From Candidatus Dormiibacterota bacterium (GTDB lineage: Bacteria > Chloroflexota > Dormibacteria > Dormibacterales > Dormibacteraceae), in the NCBI GenBank assembly GCA_003151665.1, contig PLYD01000158.1:1-22058 (forward strand): a stretch of 22,058 bases of DNA, read 5' to 3'. A program made the position numbers and the translations under genes. Each line of letters opens with the position of its first letter. Position 1 is the stretch's first letter. Positions 1 through 7,141 of the stretch are shown here, one piece after another. The notes beneath the pieces were generated by a model. That model was not told the origin of the DNA. It searched no databases and saw nothing but the letters and a program-made list of their open reading frames with translations.

Positions 1-434
1 GCAGGGACGACGTCGGGGATGATGCCGGCGTACGCGGCTCCGGCGGCGTTGAAAAAGAACTGGATGATGGCGTAGCCGATCACGATCTCGGGGTAGTTGT
101 TGGCCGCCATCAGGATGAGCAGGCCAGGGATGGTGAGCAGGGTGCCCGCGACCATGATCGGGCGCCGACGCCCAAAGCGAGTGTTCAGACGGTCTGACCA
201 GGCGCCGACCAGCGGCGGCACGGCCATGGCGAGCACTCCGCCCAGGCCGAGCGCGACGCCGATCGCGGTGTTCTGAGAGCCTTTTGGAACCACCTCGTCC
301 ACCTGGGCCTGGATGAGTACTGTGGTCAGGGGTATCCACAGGAAGTTCATGCCGAACCAGAAGGCGCTCAGCGCCGTGTGCTGGAGGTTTCCGTAGTGGG
401 CCGGCTCTCGCTCGCCGCTGACCACGGCTGCCAT
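1..434 (-). CDS. MFS transporter, N-terminal part (3' end outside window)
   Basis: About 144 N-terminal residues of a polytopic inner-membrane carrier are present; the rest lies beyond the left edge. Two hydrophobic helices are followed by a classic MFS loop 2-3 signature (a Gly-Ala-Trp-Ser-Asp-Arg stretch and then Gly-Arg-Arg-Arg-Pro), and then further helices. The Ser-Asp-Arg ... Gly-Arg-Arg-Arg-Pro form resembles sugar-cation symporter-like MFS members, but the substrate cannot be told. The start is the ATG at 432-434 (read on the minus strand), chosen because it puts a short soluble N-terminus before the first helix. There is no strong ribosome-binding site, so the start is approximate. 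The gene is divergent from the DUF1232 gene, with a 66-nt gap in between. The family call is secure; the function is not. Confidence 0.85.
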   Translation of the reverse strand, partial: MAAVVSGEREPAHYGNLQHTALSAFWFGMNFLWIPLTTVLIQAQVDEVVPKGSQNTAIGVALGLGGVLAMAVPPLVGAWSDRLNTRFGRRRPIMVAGTLLTIPGLLILMAANNYPEIVIGYAIIQFFFNAAGAAYAGIIPDVVP

Positions 435-500
435 GGCCGCAAGGCTAAGTTAAGTAGGCTGACTTTGGCGCCCGAAACGCGTTAGGCTGTTGCGGCCCCC

Positions 501-911
501 ATGCATCCGATACTTTCGCGTGCCAAAGAGCTGCTGGTCGACGTGCCGAGGCATGGCAAGCTTGCCTACTGCCTGCTGCGCGACAAGCGGGTGCCGGCCG
601 CCCCCAAGGCGGTGCTGCTTGGCGCCCTGGTGCTGATCGTGAGCCCGATCGATCTCCCGGCCTGGGTGCCGCTGATGGGCGAGCTCGACATGCTGGCCCT
701 GGCCGTGCTGGCGGTCAGCACGTTTATCGAGGCGTGCCCCGAGGACGTACGGCGTGAGCACGAGGCAGCGCTGCAGTCCGGTGAGAGCACATTCGACCGC
801 GACTTCCACGAGGCTTTCAGCGCGGCTCGCGAAGGGAGCGGGCGGCTCTTCAGCAGGATTCGAAAGCGTGTCTGGCGGCGGGACCCTTATCAATCGGTAT
901 CGGAGGGCTAG
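501..911 (+). CDS. DUF1232 (YkvA-like) small membrane protein
   Basis: A 136-residue protein. Its residues 25-75 match the DUF1232 pattern: a Leu-Leu-Arg-Asp-x-Arg-Val-Pro run, a hydrophobic helix, the hallmark Ser-Pro-Ile-Asp-Leu, a Pro/Gly turn, Gly-Glu-Leu-Asp and a second hydrophobic helix. The charged C-terminal 60 residues are probably cytoplasmic. The biochemical role of the family is unknown. The stop is only 6 nt before the L9 start, so it is probably co-transcribed with rplI, dnaB and purA. The Shine-Dalgarno of rplI lies inside the last codons of this gene. The ATG start has only a weak upstream site. This position in front of rplI is usually held by rpsF-ssb-rpsR, which are absent here. 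Confidence 0.8.
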   Translation: MHPILSRAKELLVDVPRHGKLAYCLLRDKRVPAAPKAVLLGALVLIVSPIDLPAWVPLMGELDMLALAVLAVSTFIEACPEDVRREHEAALQSGESTFDRDFHEAFSAAREGSGRLFSRIRKRVWRRDPYQSVSEG

Positions 912-917
912 GCGAAA

Positions 918-1367
918 TTGCGGGTGATGCTGACCAAGGACGTCCCGAACATCGGCAGCGCGGGCGACGTGAAGGAAGTTACCGACGGGTACGGGCGCAA
1001 CTTCCTTTTTCCTCGCAAGCTGGCGGTGCCGGCAGGCCGGGGTTTTGAGGCAGAGGCGAAGCGGCTGAAGGACGCGGCGACCAAGCGCGAGACAAAGGAT
1101 CGGGTCGAGGCGCAGGCGCTGGCCGATGACATCAACAACAAGACTGTGGTGGTGCGGTTGAAGATGGGTGCGGAGGACAAGGCGTTCGGCTCTATCACCA
1201 ACCAGGACATCGCCGCGGCGCTGAAGGCGCAGCACAGGGTGGACATTGATCGCCACAAGATCGACTTGAAGGAGCCGATCAAGACCCTCGGTGAGCACCA
1301 GGTGCCGTTGAAGCTGCACCGCGATGTGGACGCCCACATCAATGTGATCGTCACCCAGGACCGCTGA
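918..1367 (+). CDS. rplI: 50S ribosomal protein L9
   Basis: L9 binds 23S rRNA in the large subunit near the base of the L1 stalk. The 149-residue length is normal. The N-terminus shows the family signature (Met-Arg-Val-Met-Leu, then a Gly-Asp-Val-Lys-Glu-Val segment, then a Gly-Tyr-Gly-Arg-Asn-Phe-Leu-Phe-Pro motif around residues 25-32). This is followed by the long connecting helix and the C-terminal domain. The start is a TTG at 918: it gives the conserved N-terminus exactly and has a GGAGGG ribosome-binding site at 902-907. The ATG three codons later would remove the conserved residues. It is linked to dnaB by a 14-nt gap, the common rplI-dnaB order, although rpsF, ssb and rpsR are not upstream. 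Confidence 0.97.
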   Translation: MRVMLTKDVPNIGSAGDVKEVTDGYGRNFLFPRKLAVPAGRGFEAEAKRLKDAATKRETKDRVEAQALADDINNKTVVVRLKMGAEDKAFGSITNQDIAAALKAQHRVDIDRHKIDLKEPIKTLGEHQVPLKLHRDVDAHINVIVTQDR

Positions 1368-1381
1368 GGGAAGTCGACAGC

Positions 1382-4300
1382 ATGCAGACGATCCCTCTTT
1401 CGCCGGGGAGGGTGCCACCTCATGACCAGGACGCCGAGCTGTCGGTGCTCGGATCCATCCTTCTCGACCCCCTGTCGGTGGCCAAGGTCCTGCAGTTCCT
1501 CCATCCCGAGGACTTCTACCGCGAGAACAACGGGCAGGTTTACAGGGCGGCGCTGGACCTGTTTGCGGCGGGGGAGCCGATCGACAACGTCACGCTGGCC
1601 GCGCAGCTGCAGACGATGGGCATGCTCGACCGTATTGGTGGGCGTACGCAGCTCGCATCGATGCAGAGCGCGGTGCCGACCGCGGCCAATATCGAGTACT
1701 ACGGCCGCATCGTCAAGGAGAAGGCGTACAAGCGCCGCCTGATCTCGGCGGGGTCGAACATCGCGGGGTTCGGCTACGACGATGGGGTGGAGGCGGAGGA
1801 GGCGATCAACCAGGCGCAGTCGCTGGTGTTCGGCGTCGCCGACGACCGCGACCAGCGCGAGCTGGCTCGCCTCTACGACCTCTTGGGTCCGGCGATGGAG
1901 CGGATCTCGCTGCAGATGGAGAGCGGGCAGGGGGTGATCGGGGTCCCGTCAGGATTCCACGACCTGGATCGCATTACGGGAGGGTTCAAAGACTCAGACC
2001 TGATCATCGTGGCGGGGCGGCCGAGCATGGGAAAGTGCCTGGTCGGAAACAGCCTCATCGACGATCCCGCGACGGGGGAGCGCCTAACCATTGAGGAAGC
2101 GGTCAAACGGCGAATGCCAACCGTGTTTGGCTTCGCGTGGGACGGTTCCGTGGAACCCAGTGAGGTTCACGACTGGGTTGATAGCGGAATCAAGCCCTGC
2201 TTTCGGGTAACGACTCGTACCGGCCGCACGGTTGAGGTCACCGGCCACCATCCATTCCTGACCGTCAAGGGTTGGCAGCCGTTGCACGAGATCAAAGTCG
2301 GCGCCCGAATCGCAGTGCCGCGCGTGTTGCGATGTTTTGGTTCTGACGCTTCAATGCCTATGGGCAAGGTGCGCATGCTCGCGTATTTCATTGCCGAGGG
2401 CAGCCTGACTGGCACCACCCCTGGATTCACGACCACCGACCCAGAGATCCTCGCGGACTTTCACGAGCAGGTCGCAGAGTTCTTTCCCACGCTCAAGGTG
2501 CGCCGGCATGACATCACCTACTACCCATCCGGTCGGCGCGGGGAGCCATCCAACCCACTGACCGTGTGGCTCCGCGTGGTTGGCCTGATGGGCAAACTGT
2601 CGGCGGACAAACGCTTTCCCGATTGCGTCTGGCGCTGGGACCGCGACCATTTGCGCGAGTTCGTGAGAGTCCTCATGAGCTGTGACGGCACTGTTTATTC
2701 GATGAGTGGCTACCCGCGAATTGAGTTCGCTGTTGCAAGCGAGGGACTGGCCCATGACATGCACCACGCGCTGGTCAGGTTTGGAATAGTCGCCAAGCTC
2801 TGGAAGAAGAAGGAACGGTATTGGCGCGTGGAGATTACCGAACCGAAATCAGTTGCGCGCTATCAATCGGCGATCGGCTGGATTGGTGAGAAATCCGAAC
2901 GCTTCACAGCGGAAGTTGGCCCGCGTCGCAGCAATGTCGGTCACTTGCCCAAGGAGATCTGGCCATACGTGCGGATCTCCGCCGATCAGCGGGGACTCTC
3001 TCTTATGGACGTCGCGAGGCAGGCCGATGAGCCTCACGCGTACGAGCGCGGATTCAACCCCCACACCTCACGCGGTCTCCCGCAGCCGCGCCTCGCCGCC
3101 TACGCCGCAGTTCTCGAGGACATCGGTCTGAGTCAGCTGGCGAGCGATGACATCTATTGGGACGAGATAGTTTCGATTGAGGGAACCGGCGAGCATCAGG
3201 TCTATGACCTTACGGTCCCCGACACCAACAACTTCATCGCCCAAGACATCCTGGTGCACAACACATCCCTGGCCCTCAACATCGCGCTCCACGCTGCGTT
3301 GGAAGCCAAGAAAGCCATCGCAATCTTCAGCCTGGAGATGTCCAAGGAGCAGTTGACCGAGCGCTTGTTAACTGAGCAGGCTCAGATTGACGCACAGCGT
3401 TTGCACCGAGGGCTGTTGAGCGAGGCGGAGTACGACCGGGTGTCGAATGCACTGGGCCCACTTGGCGAAGCCGCGATATTCATCGATGACACGCCAGCGA
3501 TGGACGAGTTGACGCTTCAGCTCAAAGCGCGACAAGCGAAGATGCGGCACAACATCGACCTGATCGTTGTCGACTACCTGCAGCTCATGCACGGCCGCTC
3601 GCGCGGCGATGACAACAGGGTGCAAGAAGTCTCGTCGATCTCACGTGCCTTGAAGGGTTTGGCTCGCGAGCTTCGAATTCCTGTGATCGCCATCTCACAG
3701 CTGAGTAGAGCGCCGGAGCAGCGACCCGACAAACGCCCGATACTCAGTGACCTCCGCGAATCTGGCTGTCTCGCAGGCGACACGCTCATCTACCTGCCTG
3801 ATACCGGCGCGTACGTGCCAATAAGGGATCTGGTTGGGCAGGGCGGATTTAACGTTCTCGCCCTCGATGAAGGGTGGTGGCGCCTGTTCCCGAAGAAAGT
3901 CACTCGTGCGTTCGCAACCGGTACGAAGCCGGTGTTCCGAATAGTGACCAAGCTGGGACGGAGCATCCGCGCCACTGCAAATCACCAATTCCTCACGATC
4001 GAAGGCTGGCGCCGTCTCGACGCTCTGAAACCTGGTGATCGAATAGCTCTGCCCCGGGTTCTACAAGGCCCTGACACCTACGGCATGTCGCGTGCGGAGC
4101 TCGGGCTGCTGGGACATCTCATCGGGGACGGCTGCACGCTGCCAACTCATGCGATTCAGTACACAACCAACGATCCAATTCTGGCGGAGACTGTCGCGGC
4201 CTTGGCGATAGACGTCTTCGGAGACCGTGTTCGGCCGCGGATCCATCCTGAGCGTTCATGGATCCAGGTTTATTTCCCGCCCACTCGCCACCTGACCCAC

Positions 4301-5254
4301 GGAGTTAGGAGTCCCATTCGCGTCTGGCTGGAGGAGCTCGGCGCTTTCGGCCTGCGCTCCCACGAGAAGCGCGTGTCGGCAAAAGTCTTCAACCAGTCGG
4401 CGCTGGGAATCGCGGTGTTCCTGCGCCATCTATGGGCAACAGATGGTTGTGTACTTCTTTCGGCTGCGCCCGACAGACGTGTGACTGTGTACTACGCCAG
4501 CAGCAGTCGCGGTCTCACGGTCGACGTTCAGAGCCTGCTCTTGCGTATCGGCATCAATGCAAAGCTCGCGCGACACCCACAGGTGGGGAAGGGACGTGAC
4601 CAATACCACGTCGTGATCAGCGGCCAGCATGACATTCGAAGGTTTCTCGAGCTCGTGGGAGTCTTGGGCGCCAACAAGACGCTACACAAGGCAGCCATCC
4701 TGGATTACTTGGAGACGAAAGCTGAGAACACGAACCGCGATGTAATTCCCTCGGCCACGTGGCAATTGCACGCGATGCCTGCCATGAAGGCCGGTGGGGT
4801 CACGAGTCGTGCCATGCAGGCGGGACTTGGCAACGCTTATATGGGGACCGGGATCTACCACCAGAACCTCAGTCGAGACCGGGCCTTCCGCTTGGCCGAA
4901 GTCGTGCGCTCAGACGAGCTAGAGCTCCTTGCAACCAGCGATGTCTACTGGGATGTCGTGTCGGCAATCGAGCCGGACGGCGTCGACGAGGTATACGACC
5001 TGACAGTAGAAGATCTACACAACTTTGTGGCAGATAACGTGATAGTCCACAACTCCATCGAGCAGGATTCGGACGTCGTTGTGTTCCTCTTTCGACCCGA
5101 GTACTACAAGTCCGAAGAGCGGCCCGGCATTGCCGAGGTCATCATCGCCAAGCACCGCAACGGCCCGACCGGCACGATCGAGCTCAAGTTCCGCCGCGAC
5201 CACACCCGGTTCTACAACCTGGAGACTCGCCGGCCCGAACCCGGTACTGAATAA
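1382..5254 (+). CDS. dnaB: Replicative DNA helicase DnaB precursor containing two inteins
   Basis: The precursor is 1290 residues; removing both inteins leaves 218 + 168 + 66 = 452 residues, a normal DnaB length. Extein 1 (1-218) has the DnaB N-terminal domain and ends inside Walker A at Gly-Arg-Pro-Ser-Met-Gly-Lys. Extein 2 (628-795) starts with the Walker A Thr and carries Walker B (hydrophobic run, then Val-Asp-Tyr-Leu-Gln-Leu) and the Ser-Gln-Leu-Ser-Arg motif, ending Asp-Leu-Arg-Glu-Ser-Gly. Extein 3 (1225-1290) begins Ser-Ile-Glu-Gln-Asp. The mature protein should form the ring helicase that unwinds DNA ahead of the replisome. Because the P-loop is split, the unspliced precursor cannot bind ATP normally. 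The gene lies between rplI and purA, with 14-nt and 5-nt gaps. Codon third-position GC drops near the inteins. Confidence 0.97.
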   Translation: MQTIPLSPGRVPPHDQDAELSVLGSILLDPLSVAKVLQFLHPEDFYRENNGQVYRAALDLFAAGEPIDNVTLAAQLQTMGMLDRIGGRTQLASMQSAVPTAANIEYYGRIVKEKAYKRRLISAGSNIAGFGYDDGVEAEEAINQAQSLVFGVADDRDQRELARLYDLLGPAMERISLQMESGQGVIGVPSGFHDLDRITGGFKDSDLIIVAGRPSMGKCLVGNSLIDDPATGERLTIEEAVKRRMPTVFGFAWDGSVEPSEVHDWVDSGIKPCFRVTTRTGRTVEVTGHHPFLTVKGWQPLHEIKVGARIAVPRVLRCFGSDASMPMGKVRMLAYFIAEGSLTGTTPGFTTTDPEILADFHEQVAEFFPTLKVRRHDITYYPSGRRGEPSNPLTVWLRVVGLMGKLSADKRFPDCVWRWDRDHLREFVRVLMSCDGTVYSMSGYPRIEFAVASEGLAHDMHHALVRFGIVAKLWKKKERYWRVEITEPKSVARYQSAIGWIGEKSERFTAEVGPRRSNVGHLPKEIWPYVRISADQRGLSLMDVARQADEPHAYERGFNPHTSRGLPQPRLAAYAAVLEDIGLSQLASDDIYWDEIVSIEGTGEHQVYDLTVPDTNNFIAQDILVHNTSLALNIALHAALEAKKAIAIFSLEMSKEQLTERLLTEQAQIDAQRLHRGLLSEAEYDRVSNALGPLGEAAIFIDDTPAMDELTLQLKARQAKMRHNIDLIVVDYLQLMHGRSRGDDNRVQEVSSISRALKGLARELRIPVIAISQLSRAPEQRPDKRPILSDLRESGCLAGDTLIYLPDTGAYVPIRDLVGQGGFNVLALDEGWWRLFPKKVTRAFATGTKPVFRIVTKLGRSIRATANHQFLTIEGWRRLDALKPGDRIALPRVLQGPDTYGMSRAELGLLGHLIGDGCTLPTHAIQYTTNDPILAETVAALAIDVFGDRVRPRIHPERSWIQVYFPPTRHLTHGVRSPIRVWLEELGAFGLRSHEKRVSAKVFNQSALGIAVFLRHLWATDGCVLLSAAPDRRVTVYYASSSRGLTVDVQSLLLRIGINAKLARHPQVGKGRDQYHVVISGQHDIRRFLELVGVLGANKTLHKAAILDYLETKAENTNRDVIPSATWQLHAMPAMKAGGVTSRAMQAGLGNAYMGTGIYHQNLSRDRAFRLAEVVRSDELELLATSDVYWDVVSAIEPDGVDEVYDLTVEDLHNFVADNVIVHNSIEQDSDVVVFLFRPEYYKSEERPGIAEVIIAKHRNGPTGTIELKFRRDHTRFYNLETRRPEPGTE
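2036..3262 (+). mobile_element. Intein 1 in DnaB (Walker A insertion), with LAGLIDADG endonuclease
   Basis: This 409-residue in-frame insert (precursor residues 219-627) interrupts the Walker A lysine-threonine junction. Block A starts with Cys219. Block B has the Thr287-Gly-His-His290 motif. The C-terminus reads Leu-Val-His626-Asn627, followed by Thr628 as the extein nucleophile, so all residues for class 1 splicing are present. The endonuclease region has two LAGLIDADG-type helices: one around 334-340 with acidic Glu339, and one around 431-436 with Asp435. Both acidic positions are retained, so DNA-cleaving activity is possible. After the endonuclease lies a further region (about 520-590) resembling a helix-turn-helix, and then a Tyr-Trp-Asp block leading into block F. 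No frameshift or stop is present. Activity is inferred, not shown. Confidence 0.95.
3767..5053 (+). mobile_element. Intein 2 in DnaB (RESG/SIEQD insertion), with LAGLIDADG endonuclease
   Basis: This 429-residue insert (precursor residues 796-1224) lies between Glu-Ser-Gly and Ser-Ile-Glu-Gln-Asp, the site occupied by the well-known Synechocystis DnaB intein. It starts with Cys796, has block B Thr865-Ala-Asn-His868, and ends Ile-Val-His1223-Asn1224 before Ser1225. The endonuclease helices are near 910-917 (acidic Asp916) and 1014-1022 (Asp1021), both intact. It then has an extra region of about 90 residues and a Tyr-Trp-Asp block, in the same order as intein 1. The two inteins therefore appear to be distant paralogues. 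Codon use is less GC-biased than in the host genes: hand count over the first 76 codons gives about 67% GC at third positions. Splicing competence is inferred from the motifs. Confidence 0.95.
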
Positions 5255-5259
5255 CCAGG

Positions 5260-6549
5260 ATGGTCATCATCCTGGTCGGCGGCCAATGGGGCGATGAGGG
5301 CAAAGGGAAGGTCATCGACTTCCTCGCCGCCAAAGCCCAGATGGTGATCCGCTCCCAAGGCGGCAACAACGCGGGCCACACCGTCATCACCGAGGACGGC
5401 GAGTTCAAGTTCCAGCTGATCCCCTCGGGCATCCTCTATCCCGGCTGCACCTGCATCATCGGCAACGGCGTAGTGGTCGACCCCATCGTCCTCCTGCGTG
5501 AGCTCTCCCAGTTGCAGGAGCGAGGCATTCAGCCAAAAAACCTGATGGTGAGCGAACGCGCCCACATGGTCATGCGCTACCACCCCCTCTTCGACCGCCT
5601 GGAAGAGGACGCGCGCGGCGACGACCGCCTGGGCACCACGTGGCGTGGCATCGGCCCCGCCTACGCCGACAAGATCCGCCGCATCGGATTCCGTATTGGC
5701 GACCTGCAAAAGGAAGGCTTCATGCGCAAGAAGCTCGCCTTCGTCGTCGGCCAGGTGAAGAACCCGATCCTCACCAAGCTTTACGACGCCGAGGCTTATG
5801 ACTGGGAAAGCATGCTCGAGGAGTACATGGGCTACGCCAAGCAGCTCGATCCCTACATCAAGGACACCTTCCCGATCATCCAGGACGCACTGGACAGCGG
5901 CGCCAACATCCTCCTGGAGGGCGCCCAGGCCACCATGCTCGACCTCGACTTCGGCACCTATCCCTACGTCACGAGCTCCAACCCAACCGCGGGCGGCGCC
6001 CTGACCGGCAGCGGCATCGCCCCGACCAAGGTCGACCTCACGATCGGCGTCTTCAAGGCATACGCCTCGCGTGTCGGCTACGGCCCTTTCCCGTCCGAGC
6101 TCCTGGACGGCGTCGGCGACCAGATTCGCGAGCGCGGCCACGAGTTCGGCACCGTCACCGGCCGCCCCCGCCGCATCGGCTGGTTCGACTCAGCGGTCGC
6201 TCGCTACGCCGTGCGCATCAACGGCGTCGGGCGCGCCGCCCTCATGCGCCTCGACATCCTCGACGAGCAACCCCTGTTGAAGATCTGCACCGCCTACGAC
6301 TTCCGAGGCGAGCGCCACACCCACCCGCTCGCCAACATCTCGCACTACAAGCACTGCAATCCCATCTACGAGGAGATGCCCGGCTGGGAGACGCCGATCG
6401 GCGCTGCACGATGCTGGGAAGACCTCCCCCAGCGCTGCCGCGACTATATCGAAAGGATCGGCGAGCTGATCGGCGCCCCCATCGACCTGATCGGGACCGG
6501 CCCGCGCCGCGACCAGTTCGTAACTCGCGGCGCCGAGCTGTTCGACTGA
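5260..6549 (+). CDS. purA: Adenylosuccinate synthetase
   Basis: Makes adenylosuccinate from IMP and aspartate with GTP, the first committed step from IMP to AMP, in the cytoplasm. The 429-residue length is normal. The Gly-Gln-Trp-Gly-Asp-Glu-Gly-Lys-Gly-Lys loop is at residues 8-17 with catalytic Asp12, and the Asn-Ala-Gly-His-Thr motif carries catalytic His40. The later family signatures are present too: Thr-Ser-Ser-Asn-Pro-Thr-Ala-Gly, Gly-Val-Lys/Phe-Lys-Ala-Tyr and Thr-Gly-Arg-Pro-Arg-Arg-Ile-Gly-Trp-Phe-Asp. The ATG begins 5 nt after the dnaB stop, so it is probably translated from the same message. It has no good separate ribosome-binding site, which fits translational coupling. Confidence 0.97.
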   Translation: MVIILVGGQWGDEGKGKVIDFLAAKAQMVIRSQGGNNAGHTVITEDGEFKFQLIPSGILYPGCTCIIGNGVVVDPIVLLRELSQLQERGIQPKNLMVSERAHMVMRYHPLFDRLEEDARGDDRLGTTWRGIGPAYADKIRRIGFRIGDLQKEGFMRKKLAFVVGQVKNPILTKLYDAEAYDWESMLEEYMGYAKQLDPYIKDTFPIIQDALDSGANILLEGAQATMLDLDFGTYPYVTSSNPTAGGALTGSGIAPTKVDLTIGVFKAYASRVGYGPFPSELLDGVGDQIRERGHEFGTVTGRPRRIGWFDSAVARYAVRINGVGRAALMRLDILDEQPLLKICTAYDFRGERHTHPLANISHYKHCNPIYEEMPGWETPIGAARCWEDLPQRCRDYIERIGELIGAPIDLIGTGPRRDQFVTRGAELFD

Positions 6550-6568
6550 GCGGAATCGGAATCGGAGT

Positions 6569-6596
6569 TGTAACCAAACTGTCGCCTTCGGTGTCT
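6569..6596 (+). promoter_or_regulatory. Candidate ECF-type promoter of the sigma factor gene
   Basis: A TGTAACC element at 6569-6575 is followed after 17 nt by GTCT at 6593-6596. Many ECF sigma factors use a -35 box with an AAC core and a -10 box with a GTC core at this spacing, and many drive their own gene. Transcription would begin around 6602-6605, close to the GTG at 6605, which would give a message with almost no leader. The match is by eye and unsupported by other instances. Confidence 0.4.
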
Positions 6597-6604
6597 TGAG
6601 AGGT

Positions 6605-7141
6605 GTGGCTCAAGCCGTGACCGCAGGAGGAGAGCTCTCGCTCCGTGAACAGGCTCTCACCGGTGATGAGGCCGCCTTCGAGGCCTTGATCGGGCCCCTG
6701 GTCGAGCCCGCCCTGCGGCTTGCCCATTCGATGCTTGGGGACCGCTGGGAAGCCGAGGACGCGACACAGGAGGCGATCACGCGCGCGTGGCGCAAGCTCG
6801 GCCAGCTTCGACCGGGCATGCCAGTCAGGCCGTGGTTCCTGGCGATCGTTATCAACCAGTGCCGCAACACACGCCGGACGAGGTGGTTCAAGACGGCGCG
6901 CATCGCCGACGTGTTCCAACGCCCGCGCCCCGACCAATCCGACATCGAAAGGGTTGACCTGGCACGCGCGCTGGCACGCTTGCCGAACCAGGACCGGCAG
7001 GCGCTGTTCCTCCATTTCTATCTCGACCTCCCGGTAGAGGAGGTCGCCCTCGCGCTCGGTATCTCGCCCTCGGCGGCCAAGGGCCGGATATACCGAGCCT
7101 GCCACCGGTTGCGCCCGGATCTCCTGGAGGAGGACAAGTAA
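6605..7141 (+). CDS. ECF-family RNA polymerase sigma factor (sigma-70 family)
   Basis: About 178 residues with the two-domain ECF layout. Region 2 (about residues 26-90) includes an Asp-Ala-Thr-Gln-Glu segment and a Trp-Phe-Leu-Ala-Ile motif before an Asn-x-Cys-Arg-Asn stretch. Region 4 (about 118-168) has Leu-Pro-x-Gln-Asp-Arg-Gln-Ala-Leu and a Val-Glu-Glu-Val-Ala helix-turn-helix. It should direct RNA polymerase to a small set of stress or envelope promoters. The start is uncertain: TTG 6596, GTG 6605 and GTG 6617 are all in frame. I prefer 6605 because it coincides with the likely transcription start of the candidate promoter. The stop directly abuts the ATG of the next gene, so the two are surely co-expressed, as is usual for sigma/anti-sigma pairs. 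Confidence 0.9.
   Translation: MAQAVTAGGELSLREQALTGDEAAFEALIGPLVEPALRLAHSMLGDRWEAEDATQEAITRAWRKLGQLRPGMPVRPWFLAIVINQCRNTRRTRWFKTARIADVFQRPRPDQSDIERVDLARALARLPNQDRQALFLHFYLDLPVEEVALALGISPSAAKGRIYRACHRLRPDLLEEDK

Noticed and set aside
450..1418. Long minus-strand open frame opposite the DUF1232 and rplI genes
   Set aside because: It mirrors two well-supported genes, has low-complexity His/Arg-rich composition and no family features.
5212..6141. 309-codon minus-strand frame opposite purA
   Set aside because: PurA is unambiguous here and the antisense product has no recognisable motif.
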